Below, one piece after another: positions 49,755 to 59,300 of a stretch of 64,000 nt of DNA. Under the pieces are notes generated by a model. That model worked only from the letters and a program-made list of their open reading frames with translations. It searched no databases and was not told where the DNA came from. This DNA comes from Sutterella sp. (GTDB taxonomy: Bacteria > Pseudomonadota > Gammaproteobacteria > Burkholderiales > Burkholderiaceae_F), in contig JAHHRF010000001.1 in the NCBI GenBank assembly GCA_020025955.1, forward strand, positions 35,627-99,626, in the 5' to 3' direction. Position 1 is the first letter of the stretch, and each line of letters begins with the position of its first letter. The translations under genes were made by a program, and so were the position numbers.

Positions 49755-50138
49755 GTGTCTGGCCCTAGTCCCACTCTTTATACACGGCTCGGTGGTGAAG
49801 TTGGCGTGGTGGCGTTAGTCAACGCCTATATTCACAACATCAAAACGATGCCCGAAGTGGCTCACTTGCGATCCCTCTACAAAGACGACATGTCGCTGTA
49901 CGAGACCCGCATGATTGAGTTTCTAACCGGTTGGCTGGGTGGCCCCGCGCTCTATTTGGAACGCCACGGGATGCCCATGCTACGTGAACATCACCGTCAC
50001 CTTCACATTGACGACGAAGCGCGTGATCAATGGATGATCTGTATGCGCAAAGCCTTAGAGGACACCGTCGAAGATCCTGAGCTTCGGCTCACGCTCGAAG
50101 GCGCCTTCTGGCGTATGGGCGATAGCCTACGACGTTAA
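49755..50138 (+). CDS. Group II truncated haemoglobin (trHbO type)
   Basis: 127 residues from a GTG at 49755 with AGGA upstream; the frame is open 17 codons further, into ybgE. The TLYTRLGGEVGVVALV start, FLTGWLGGPALYLERHG near residues 56-72, and the proximal haem histidine, probably His80 in MLREHHRHL, define group II. Such proteins bind oxygen or NO. Being co-directional and close to ybgE (19 bases), it is probably the last gene of the cyd operon. Protection of the oxidase from NO, or oxygen delivery, is a possible role. No terminator follows. Confidence 0.88.
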   Translation: MSGPSPTLYTRLGGEVGVVALVNAYIHNIKTMPEVAHLRSLYKDDMSLYETRMIEFLTGWLGGPALYLERHGMPMLREHHRHLHIDDEARDQWMICMRKALEDTVEDPELRLTLEGAFWRMGDSLRR

Positions 50139-50686
50139 ATCGAAGGACCCGGTTGGAGGATTTGGTATTCCACCTGCAACGAGCCCTGATCATCGCTAAC
50201 CCACACGACCCCATCTTGGATCGTGACGGCTAAGCGCATATTCCTTGATGCCATCGCGGAGAGACGCTCCACGGTGGCATCATCCACACTGTAGACCGAC
50301 AATTTATTGAGTTTCCCGAAGTCGCCCTTGTTGGACGACCACCAGGGCCCGATTTTGTCATCCCCATAGGTGAGAATCGTCACCTTCTCGGATTTACCCG
50401 CCGCACGGCGAACCTGCTTTAAATCCGGCCAACCCACTTCGACCCAATGGGCAATCTCGCCCGTATCGGCCATTTCCCAAAGCGCTGGTTCCCCTTCCGT
50501 GGAGAGCCCTCGACCGAATTCCAAACGTTCCCCGGCATGCGAGCAAAAGGCCAAGAGGCGCAGCATTAAGCGCTCTTCGGTTTCAGAGGGGTGACGGGCC
50601 ACCGTCAAGACGTGATTGGCGTAGTACTGGCGGTCTAAATCGGAAATATCAATCGTTGCTTTATAAATGGTTGCGCCCAAAGCCAT
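50135..50686 (-). CDS. yaeQ: YaeQ family protein
   Basis: 183 residues from the ATG at 50686 (MALGATIYKATIDISDLDR). Sixteen further codons upstream are open but lack family likeness. Conserved VARHPSETEERLMLRLLAFC lies near residues 30-49, and TIQDGVVWVSDD is near the end. The fold resembles a variant PD-(D/E)XK nuclease, but the biochemical role is unproven. Its stop overlaps the convergent haemoglobin gene stop by four bases. Confidence 0.92.
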   Translation of the reverse strand: MALGATIYKATIDISDLDRQYYANHVLTVARHPSETEERLMLRLLAFCSHAGERLEFGRGLSTEGEPALWEMADTGEIAHWVEVGWPDLKQVRRAAGKSEKVTILTYGDDKIGPWWSSNKGDFGKLNKLSVYSVDDATVERLSAMASRNMRLAVTIQDGVVWVSDDQGSLQVEYQILQPGPSI

Positions 50687-50898
50687 AAGGGGTCTCAATA
50701 AAAAATGAATCGTGGCTGGATTGTACTCCCACATCCCCGTTGATGAGTCAAAATTGGCGTCTCGGTTTATTTTCGACGTAATGAAAAGAAATCCTTAAAA
50801 TAAAAGGAATTCTTCGTTATTTGACCGTAACGATTTCTCTTTCACCCGCTTCGAGGACGGTGACTGGTTCCCTGACCCTCGAACAAGGACATCACATC

Positions 50899-51555
50899 AT
50901 GCGAATTCTTGTAGTAGAAGATGACGAAATGATCGGCGAGAGTGTCGTCGACTTTCTCGAAAGTGAAGACTATGCCGTGGACTGGGTTACCGATGGCCAG
51001 TCCGCCATCTTGGCGTTGCGCACCACGCCCTTTTCCTTAGTCATTCTCGACTTGGGGTTGCCTGGCTTAGACGGCCTTCAGGTGTTGCGCGAAGTGCGTT
51101 CTCGCAATGACGCCACCCCCATTTTGGTGACCACCGCACGCGACACCGTGGACGACCGCGTCCAGGGGCTCGACAGTGGTGCTGACGACTACCTCATCAA
51201 GCCCTACGACTTGGATGAATTGTCGGCCCGAATCCGCGCGCTCCTTCGTCGCTCTGCCGGTCGCGCTGACCCCGTGATTACGCGTGGGCTCTTAACGATT
51301 GCGCCTGCGACCCGCGAAGTTGCCTACGACGGCAAGCCCGTCATTTTGTCGAGCAAAGAGTACGCCCTCTTAACCGCCTTGGCAGAGCGCCCTGGCGTGG
51401 TGTGGAGCCGCAACCAGCTCGAAGAAAAGCTCTACAACTGGGACAACACCGTGGGCTCGAACGCCATCGAAGTCCATATTCACCACTTGCGCAAGAAACT
51501 CGCCGACAACGCGATCAAAACGGTTCGCGGTGTGGGTTACATCCTGGAAACCTAA
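50899..51555 (+). CDS. OmpR-family response regulator
   Basis: 219 residues from the ATG at 50899 (MRILVVEDDEM); the frame is open 26 codons further. The receiver domain has acidic residues at 8-9, phosphoacceptor Asp51 in VILDLGLPG, and the conserved Lys near residue 102 (YLIKPYDL). The C-terminal winged helix (about residues 125-215) carries the trans-activation loop SRNQLEEKLYNWD. It is related to QseB/PmrA/TctD. The gene directly abuts the kinase gene (no gap). An imperfect inverted repeat at 50786-50814 lies upstream. Confidence 0.93.
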   Translation: MRILVVEDDEMIGESVVDFLESEDYAVDWVTDGQSAILALRTTPFSLVILDLGLPGLDGLQVLREVRSRNDATPILVTTARDTVDDRVQGLDSGADDYLIKPYDLDELSARIRALLRRSAGRADPVITRGLLTIAPATREVAYDGKPVILSSKEYALLTALAERPGVVWSRNQLEEKLYNWDNTVGSNAIEVHIHHLRKKLADNAIKTVRGVGYILET

Positions 51556-52893
51556 ATGTCGAGTATCCGTCGAAAACTCCTCTTAACCTTGATTGGTGCC
51601 CTCTTAATTGCCGGGTTCACCACGGCTACGGCGACCTTCTTTTCGGCGCAGGCTGAATTCAATGAGTTTCTCGATAATCACTTGCAAGACACGGCCGAGA
51701 GCTTAGCCGGGACGCTGCTCGCCTCGCGCGACCCGGATGCGCTCGGCCAGCTCACGCTCATTGAAGGGGCCCGCAATTCGGAATTGGTGGCGCAGGTCTA
51801 CGACTCGTCACACAACACCGTCTGGCACGCCCATGGCAAACACCCGTTGCCGTTGCCTGAAATCACAGGCTTTGCCAATGAGCGCATTGAAGGCAACAAC
51901 TGGCGCCTCTACTCCATGACGAGTGGCCCCTACATCATCACGGTGGGGCAAAACATGACGGTGCGAACCGATTTGGCCGCCTCCGCTGCCTTTCGTGTGC
52001 TGCAACCCTTGTGCTTTTTATTGCCCTTTATCGCGATTGCTGTGTGGTTAGTCGTCGGCGAAGGGCTTTCCCCCTTGGAGCGCACGGCGCGCTCCGTTGC
52101 CCGACGCTCCCCGACGTCGCTTGAGCCCATTTCCACGAAGAAGCTTCCCTCAGAATTAGAGGCGCTCGTGCTCTCCATTAATCAGTTAATGGACCGCCTC
52201 AAAGAAAGTCTCTCCGCTCAACAGCGCTTTGCCTCGGATGCCGCGCACGAATTGCGTACGCCATTAACGGCTTTAAAGCTGCAACTTCAAATGGCGCAAC
52301 GCACCAAGGACCCGGAAAAGCAGGCCAAGTATTTGGAAAAGATGAACGATGGGATCAATCGTGCGACGCGCTTGGTGGAACAGCTCTTAACGCTGGCGCG
52401 CTTGGATCCGGACGCTTCAGAACGGCCCGTCTCCACCGTGCACTTAGAGCAGCTCTGTGAAGGGGTGGCGGAATACATGCGCCCGATTGCAGGGCAAAAA
52501 GCCATCACCATCTCTACGAAAACGGAAGCGGCCACCACCGAAGGGATGGAAGACGCCATTCGACTGCTGGTGACCAACCTCACGGATAACGCCATTCGGT
52601 ATACGCCGGAGGCCGGTCGCATTGAGTTGGCGAGCTTTACCGAGGGCGTCATGAGCGTGATTGAGATTCGTGACAATGGTCCCGGGATTGCGCCCGAGGA
52701 GCGCCAACGCGTCTTTGACCGCTTCTATCGTGCCTTAGGAACGAAAACCTCAGGGACGGGCTTGGGGCTTGCCATTGTGAAACGCATTACCGACATTCAC
52801 CACGGGCAAATCGAAATTGACGATGGGCTCGATGGGCGAGGGACCACCTTTAGAATCCGTCTCCCGCGCACCGGTCCGACGCTTTCCGTATAA
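51556..52893 (+). CDS. Sensor histidine kinase, QseC/TctE-like
   Basis: 445 residues. There are membrane segments at about residues 8-30 and 148-168, a periplasmic sensor of about 115 residues without cysteines, and a short HAMP-like linker. Dimerisation histidine His231 lies in DAAHELRTPL. ATPase motifs are NLTDNAIRYTP (N box), DNGPGIAPEE (G1) and GTGLGLAIVKR (G2). The ligand is unknown. It is adjacent to the response regulator and upstream of an HtrA-like gene, a frequent envelope-stress setting. Confidence 0.93.
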   Translation: MSSIRRKLLLTLIGALLIAGFTTATATFFSAQAEFNEFLDNHLQDTAESLAGTLLASRDPDALGQLTLIEGARNSELVAQVYDSSHNTVWHAHGKHPLPLPEITGFANERIEGNNWRLYSMTSGPYIITVGQNMTVRTDLAASAAFRVLQPLCFLLPFIAIAVWLVVGEGLSPLERTARSVARRSPTSLEPISTKKLPSELEALVLSINQLMDRLKESLSAQQRFASDAAHELRTPLTALKLQLQMAQRTKDPEKQAKYLEKMNDGINRATRLVEQLLTLARLDPDASERPVSTVHLEQLCEGVAEYMRPIAGQKAITISTKTEAATTEGMEDAIRLLVTNLTDNAIRYTPEAGRIELASFTEGVMSVIEIRDNGPGIAPEERQRVFDRFYRALGTKTSGTGLGLAIVKRITDIHHGQIEIDDGLDGRGTTFRIRLPRTGPTLSV

Positions 52894-53003
52894 CACCCTT
52901 GCATTCGGTTACGTTTTTTCCGCCTCACCTCGCGTAGGCTTGAAGGGGTGGTGTCGTTTGACACCCCCATTCTTTCTCTCTCTTTTTCCAACGAAGGATG
53001 CCC

Positions 53004-54323
53004 ATGAAAACGCTCTTTACGGCGGCTGCCGTCAGTCTTACGCTTCTCGGCGCTCCGCTAACGAGTCACGCCAGTCTCCTGTCCACCGTCACCGCGATCC
53101 CTGACTTTGCCGCCCTGGCGAAGTCCCAAAGCTTGGCCGTGGTGAACATTAAAACGAGTGAGGGTGCCACGCACTTTAATTCCGATGTGGATGAAGTGCC
53201 CGGGTTAGAGCTCTTACGCCAGTTTGGGGTCGATGTGCACGTCGAAGCCTTTCATCAGGGCGACGAAGCTAACACGACGGGCTTTTTCATTGATCGCGAC
53301 GGCTTAATTCTCACAAGCGCGCGGGCGCTAGGCGACGCTCGCACCGTATCCGTCACGTTAACGGACGGCCGCACCGTCAAGGGCGAAGTGCTCGGCGTGG
53401 ATTTACCGAGCGACGTAGCCTTAATTCGCGTGGAAGGGAAAGCGTGGCCCGCCCTCAAATTGGGGAATTCCGACGCGGTTTCTTCGGGCGACTGGGTCGC
53501 TACCTTAGGGAACCTCACGGGTCCTTCGACCACCATCATGCGTGGATTGATTGCAGGCGTCACGCCCGCAGACGCGTCGCCTCGCCATACCCCGCACTTT
53601 GAAATTGATGCGCCGGCGCGCAGCCTCATGGCAGGGGCCCCGCTTTTTAACGCCTCGGGCGACGTGATTGGCATGCAATCCTATCGCGTGACCGCGGGGC
53701 TTAACCTCCCCGTAGCCACCCCGATTAACGTTATTCAAAAGGTGAAAGCCGCGTTACTCGCAAACGGCAAAGTCGAAGCCGGGGTCTTGGGGGTTGGTAC
53801 CCAAAACGTCGATCGCGCGCTTGCCCACACCTTAGGGCTCACGCGAGCGCAAGGGGCGCTCTTAACGTCAGTCTCTGGCGCGGCGCAGAAGGCGGGCTTA
53901 AAAGTGGGCGACGTCATTACCGCCCTCAATGGTCAAGCCTTAATTAATGCGGCGGAACTCCCCGCGGTGTTAGCGCAAACAATGCCAGGCGACACGGTAA
54001 CGGTGACCTTTGTACGCAATAAAGCGACGCAAACGGTAACCGCGACGTTAGAAGCGCCTAAGCCCCAGCAGGTCGCGAAAAAAGAACCCACGGCGACACT
54101 TCAAGGCATTAGCTTTCGCGCCTTAGCCCCGAATGAAGGGGACGGGGTGCGTGTGACGCATGTGACGGGCCCCTCGGAATTGCGCCCAGGCGACATCGTC
54201 ACCTCGATTAATTCCGTGCCCGTGAAGGCCTTAGCGGACTTAAAGCGCTTTGACGCCGCCAAGGAATTGCTTTTCTACGTTAACCGTAACGGTCACCCGT
54301 TCTTTACGGCGATTTCGCACTAA
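53004..54323 (+). CDS. HtrA/DegP-like periplasmic protein lacking the catalytic Ser and His (predicted pseudoprotease)
   Basis: 439 residues from the ATG at 53004 with AAGGA upstream; an ATG two codons earlier would overlap that site. The signal peptide is residues 1-23. The trypsin-like domain is recognisable (GLILTSARAL near 100, LPSDVALIRV near 134, GDVIGMQ near 219), and two PDZ domains follow (about 250-335 and 360-435). Against DegP, the catalytic His position is Arg107, the Asp is kept (Asp137), and the catalytic Ser is Ala210, with the GNSGG motif replaced by LMAGA. It should not cleave peptides. A chaperone, scaffold or sensor role is likely. It ends at a bidirectional terminator. 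Confidence 0.88.
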   Translation: MKTLFTAAAVSLTLLGAPLTSHASLLSTVTAIPDFAALAKSQSLAVVNIKTSEGATHFNSDVDEVPGLELLRQFGVDVHVEAFHQGDEANTTGFFIDRDGLILTSARALGDARTVSVTLTDGRTVKGEVLGVDLPSDVALIRVEGKAWPALKLGNSDAVSSGDWVATLGNLTGPSTTIMRGLIAGVTPADASPRHTPHFEIDAPARSLMAGAPLFNASGDVIGMQSYRVTAGLNLPVATPINVIQKVKAALLANGKVEAGVLGVGTQNVDRALAHTLGLTRAQGALLTSVSGAAQKAGLKVGDVITALNGQALINAAELPAVLAQTMPGDTVTVTFVRNKATQTVTATLEAPKPQQVAKKEPTATLQGISFRALAPNEGDGVRVTHVTGPSELRPGDIVTSINSVPVKALADLKRFDAAKELLFYVNRNGHPFFTAISH

Positions 54324-54337
54324 CACGCACGAAGAAG

Positions 54338-54362
54338 AAAGGTCCCCAAGTTGGGGACCTTT
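54338..54362. terminator. Bidirectional terminator, HtrA-like gene / RND operon
   Basis: A 10-bp perfect stem (AAAGGTCCCC/GGGGACCTTT) with a 5-base loop. It is followed by TTT on the plus strand and by TTCTTCTT on the minus strand. Confidence 0.85.
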
Positions 54363-54371
54363 TTCATTGGA

Positions 54372-54974
54372 TTAGTAGCCGCTCTTAATCAAGGTGTAGA
54401 GACACTCCACCGCGGCCTCACGGGTGCGAGCGCGTTGCTCAGGCACCATGTAGACCGAACTAATGCGAAGCCCTTCTAAGAGGCTACAGAGAATACTAAT
54501 ACGCGCGTAGACGTCGACTTCCGGCAAATCGTCATGGCGCTTCGGGAAGCACTGCTCCGTTAAGTGACGACGAATACGTTGACCACACTCTTGCAACTGC
54601 TTATGCAAGGGTTCCTTTTGCAAGGACTCGTGCATGATCATGAGTGCAAAGCGACCCGATTGACTATTGAGAAAATAGTCCACCGTTTGCCCTAAGCGCT
54701 CACGCCCGGCGACCTCATCCGTCCAATCCGTTTTGTTTTGGTCCGTCAGATAGTCCACAAAGTCAGTCGTATATTCCTCAACGATCTTCTCGATGATTTC
54801 GTCTTTATTACGGAAGTAATAGTAGATCTGACCCACGCTCGTGCCACAGGCTTTGGCAATGTCACGCAAGGTCGTGCGCTGGAACCCGTTTTCAAAGAAA
54901 CAGTCCGCCGCGCGATGCAAAATCTCCGAGCGTCGCGAGGTGCTACGTGCCAGCTGCTTACTCGCGCGTGTCAT
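54372..54974 (-). CDS. TetR/AcrR-family repressor
   Basis: 200 residues. The N-terminal helix-turn-helix (residues about 15-60) has ILHRAADCFFENGFQRTTLRDIAKACGTSVGQIYYYFRNKDEI split into the usual three helices. The C-terminal ligand domain has no recognised specificity. It is the last gene of the RND operon, and its start overlaps the outer membrane channel gene by 17 bases. It probably represses this operon through the repeat at 60846-60861 and is released by pump substrates. Confidence 0.9.
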   Translation of the reverse strand: MTRASKQLARSTSRRSEILHRAADCFFENGFQRTTLRDIAKACGTSVGQIYYYFRNKDEIIEKIVEEYTTDFVDYLTDQNKTDWTDEVAGRERLGQTVDYFLNSQSGRFALMIMHESLQKEPLHKQLQECGQRIRRHLTEQCFPKRHDDLPEVDVYARISILCSLLEGLRISSVYMVPEQRARTREAAVECLYTLIKSGY

Positions 54975-56382
54975 CCGCTCCCTCCTTCGCTAAACCGCCC
55001 CCTAAGGCGTTGTAAAGCGATAAGCGCGCGTTCATGTCTTCGAGTTGAGCAGCCAACTCCCCTTGAATGCTCTTCACGTAGGTTTGTTCAGCCGTGATCA
55101 CATCCGTAAAGGAGGCAGCGCCTTCGTCGTAGCGAAGTTTAGCGAGCGTATAGGCGCGTTCATTGGTCTTCACCAACAACTGACGTGCCTTCACTTCGGC
55201 TTCACTCGTCTGTAAGCCAATCAAGGCGTCAGCGACTTCCTTAAAGGCTTTCTGAATGGTCTGCTCATAGGAGGCCACCGCCATATCGCGATCAATCTCA
55301 GCGGCCTTTAAGCGCGAGCGATTGGCCCCGCCCATAAAGATCGGGATAGAAACCGAGGGGGTAAAGGACCAGACACCGGTGCCCGCGTTAAAGACGTCCG
55401 AGAGCTGAAGACCGTTACTGCCCACGCTCCCCATTAAGGTCACACGCGGGAAAAACGCCGCACGCGCTGCCCCAATGTTGGCGTTCGCAGCACGAAGGTT
55501 GGCTTCGGCAGCACGCACGTCAGGACGCGCTAAGAGCACCTCACTCGGGGTGCCATCGAGCATGCGGGGCTCAGCCCAAGCGCTCGATTCCACCTTGGTG
55601 GGAAGCCATTCATCAGGAACCGTCGCCCCAACCAAGAGGTTCAACGCCGAGCGGTCCGTCGCTAAAGTTCGACGTGCCACTTCCACGTCCGCTTCTAAGC
55701 TATGGACGATAGAGCGCGACTGCTCCAGGGCCAATTCGGTAGCGGCCCCCGCCTTATAGGAGGCTTCCACCAAACGGGCGTTTTCACGCTGAGCCGTCAA
55801 GAGCGTGCTTTGCGTGGACAAAAGCGCCTGATCAGCCCCGACCTTAAACCAGAGGGCGGCGACGCGCACGATGAGGGCATTCATAAAGGCATGGTGCCCC
55901 TCTTCGCTCGCTAAGTAGTTTTCAAGTGCCGCGTCACTTAAGTTTTTCACGCGCGAGAAGAAGTCCACTTCAAAGGCGAGCGCATCCAAGCTTGCGCCAT
56001 AGGCGTGCGTAATGTGCCCTTCACCAGTGGGCGAGAAGCGGTCAGCCGAGCGCGAGGTGGCGTTTCTAAACGTCCCCCCGAGGTTCGGTACACGCGAAGA
56101 ACGCGCCACCCCGTAGAGGGCTTCTAATTTCTTCACCTTGAGCGCGGAGACGCGTGCATCACGGCTTTCTTTGATCGCTAAGTCAATCAACTGCGCTAAG
56201 CGCTCATCGGTGACCATGTCACGCCAGGGCTTCACAGCGGTGGTCGTTTCTACCGCGCTCGCTTCCCAAGCCGAGGCAATGGGGGCGGCGGGAACCACGG
56301 TGTCAGGCGCCAAGTTGACGCAACCCGACAAAAAGAGGGCCGAGACTAACGGCAAGATCATCAGGGGCGTTTTTTTCATCAT
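54958..56382 (-). CDS. RND efflux outer-membrane channel lipoprotein (NodT/OprM family)
   Basis: 474 residues. A signal peptide with lipobox LSGC (near residue 21) is followed by two repeats of the outer-membrane efflux protein domain, rich in long helices with heptad-like Ala/Leu patterns (for example ARLVEASYKAGAATELALEQ). The trimer forms the exit duct of the tripartite pump. It lies 12 bases after the pump gene. Confidence 0.93.
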   Translation of the reverse strand: MMKKTPLMILPLVSALFLSGCVNLAPDTVVPAAPIASAWEASAVETTTAVKPWRDMVTDERLAQLIDLAIKESRDARVSALKVKKLEALYGVARSSRVPNLGGTFRNATSRSADRFSPTGEGHITHAYGASLDALAFEVDFFSRVKNLSDAALENYLASEEGHHAFMNALIVRVAALWFKVGADQALLSTQSTLLTAQRENARLVEASYKAGAATELALEQSRSIVHSLEADVEVARRTLATDRSALNLLVGATVPDEWLPTKVESSAWAEPRMLDGTPSEVLLARPDVRAAEANLRAANANIGAARAAFFPRVTLMGSVGSNGLQLSDVFNAGTGVWSFTPSVSIPIFMGGANRSRLKAAEIDRDMAVASYEQTIQKAFKEVADALIGLQTSEAEVKARQLLVKTNERAYTLAKLRYDEGAASFTDVITAEQTYVKSIQGELAAQLEDMNARLSLYNALGGGLAKEGADDTRE

Positions 56383-56394
56383 TAATTTCCCTTT

Positions 56395-59300
56395 TTACGA
56401 TTGCGTCTCACGGGCCTTAAAGCGAGCCACCGTCAAGACTAAGACGTAGAAGACCGGAACGAAAAGGACACAGAGAACGGTGCCAGCTAACATCCCGCCT
56501 AAGACCCCCGTACCGATGGCGTTTTGCGCCCCAGCACCCGGGCCCGTTGCGATGGCTAAGGGCAAGACCCCTAACCCGAAGGCCAACGACGTCATGATGA
56601 TCGGACGAAGACGCACACGCACGGCTTCCATAGCGGCATGGGCACTGTCTTTGCCTTGTTCCACGAATTCTTTCGCGAATTCCACAATCAAAATTGCGTT
56701 CTTACTCACCAGCCCCATCGTGGTTAAGAGCCCGACCTTAAAGTAGACGTCGTTACTTAACCCGAAGGCCCACGTGAGCCCCAGCGCCCCCACGACCCCG
56801 CAAGGAATCACAAAGAGCACGGCAAACGGCACGGTCCAGCTTTCATAAAGTGCAGCCAGACTCAAGAACACCACCAGAAGCGAAATCAAGAAGAGCGCAG
56901 GACCTTGTTCACCCGAGACTTTTTCCTGATAGGAAACGCCATTCCAAGCGACCGAATAGGTAGCGGGGAAGACTTCAGCCACTAAGGATTCAACCACCTC
57001 CATAGCTTCCGAGGAGGCAACCCCAGCGGCCGGCGTCCCTTGAATGTTCATGGCCGGCAACCCATTAAAGCTTTCTAAGCGGGGGCTACCGTAGTCCCAC
57101 GTCAAGGTAGCGACCGAGCGCAAGGGCACCATTTCGCCCTTCATGTTGCGCACTTTCCAGTTGAGGATTTCCTCAGGCGTCATGCGCGACGCGGCGTTAC
57201 CCTGAACCCAAACCTGCTTAATACGACCGCGATCGAGGTAGTCGTTGACATAGGTCCCCGACAAGGCCGTCCCGATCGTCTGATGCACCGCATTGGGGTC
57301 CAACTGATAGACCGCGAGCTTTTCACGATCGATCTTTAACTTCATGCGCGAGGCATCCGACTGGCTGTTATGACGAACCATCTTCAAGCGCGGATCCTGG
57401 TTGGCCTTCATCAAGAACTGACCCAATAAACGCATGGATTCTTCATGGTTTTCGGGGCCGTTATTCTGAATGTAGAAGTCAAACCCGTCCGAGACACCGA
57501 GGCTAGGCACCGGCGGCAAGGGGAAGATGTAGGTCTGGGCCTGCTGGAATTCCGGACTCATAAAGAGCGTGCCCATCAAACGGCGCTGAATGGCCATGAT
57601 GGACTGCGACGGTTCGGTACGTTCCGACCAATCCTTCAACTTAATAAAGCCCAAGCCCATGTTGTCGCCGCTCCCTGCAAAGGAGAAGCCGCTGACCATA
57701 AAGGACTGGTCAATATTCTTGGATTCCGTCTGGTTGATGAGGTTCTGAACCTTGGCCAATTCCTTATCGGTACGCTCTAAGGTGGCGCCATCCGGCAAAA
57801 TCGTCATCATCAAGAGGGTGCCCTGGTCTTCCGACGGCATAAAGGCCGAAGGCATCTTCACAAAGCCATAGCTCAAGAACGCCAGGAGCCCTGCGTAAAT
57901 CACCATCATCCAACGCCAACGACGAATCAAGACCCCCGTGCCCACGCGGCAAGCTTCCGTTAAACGGTCAAAGCCCTTATTGAAGGCCCCAAAGAAGCCC
58001 TTCTTTTCACCGTGGTTAGGATCGATCTTTAAGAAGGTCGCACACAAGGCCGGCGTCAAGGTCAACGCGACCACAACCGACAACGCCATCGCAGAGACAA
58101 TCGTCACCGAGAACTGACGGTAAATCACCCCCGTGGACCCACCAAAGAAGGCCATCGGGATGAACACGGCGGAGAGCACCAAGGCAATCCCCACGAGTGC
58201 CGACTGGATTTCCCCCATCGACTTAATCGTGGCGGTTTTCGCGTCCGTCTGATCCTCTTGCATCACACGTTCAACGTTTTCCACGACCACAATCGCGTCG
58301 TCCACCAAGAGCCCAATGGCGAGCACCATGGCAAACATCGTCAAAACGTTAATGGAGTAGCCAAAGACCGAAATCGCAGCAAAGGTCCCTAAAAGCACCA
58401 CCGGCACCGCAATGGTCGGAATCAAGGTGGCACGGAAATTCTGCAAGAAGAGGAACATCACCAAGACCACAAGCACAATGGCTTCCATCAAGGTCTTCAC
58501 CACTTCATGGAGCGCAGCGCTCACGAAGGGGGTCGTGTCATACGGAATCACGTATTCCACCCCTTCCGGGAAGGTGGGCTGTAATTCATCCAACTTCGCA
58601 CGAACGCGCTCAGCGGTGAGCATGGCGTTAGCGCCCGATGCCAACTTAATGCCAATACCACTCGCAGGGAACCCCTGGTAGCGGGCATTGGTCATGTACA
58701 TCTGTTGACCAACCTTCACCTCAGCCACGTCCCCTAAGTGCACCACGGCACCGTTAGGATCGGCCTTAATGAAGATCTGACGGAATTCTTCCGGCGTCGA
58801 CAACAAACTGTCAGCGCTAATCGTGGCCGTAATCGGCTGGAAGCCGTCCGTGGGGGACCCTGCCAACTTCCCTGCAGCAATCTGCACGTTTTGCGCATTG
58901 ACCGCACGGATCACGTCGTTGGGATCCAAGTTGTAGTAAGCAAGCTTATTGGGGTCCAACCAAATACGCATAGCGTACGGGGTCCCGAAGACCGTCACGT
59001 CACCCACGCCTTCAACGCGAGAGAGGGGTTCTTTAATGTTGGTGACTAAGAAGTCCCCTAAGTCGGCCTGGTTAAAGGTGCCGTTTTTACTGACAAAACT
59101 GGCCACCATCAAGGTGTTGGCACTGGTCTTGTCCACATGCACGCCCATTTGCTGGACTGCACGCGGTAAGCGGCTCATCACCGTTTGAATCTTGTTTTGA
59201 ACCTGAACCTGCGCTAACTGCGGATCCGTCCCCGACTCAAACGTGACGACGATGTTGCTCGAGCCCGTCGCATCGGAGCCCGAATTCATGTAGAGGTAGC

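Noticed and set aside
50786..50814. Imperfect inverted repeat upstream of the response regulator (AAGAA-A-TCCTT/AAGGA-A-TTCTT) as a PmrA/QseB autoregulation box
   Set aside because: PmrA/QseB boxes are direct repeats of CTTAAG-like hexamers, and I could not place two at the right spacing. Kept only as a note under the regulator.
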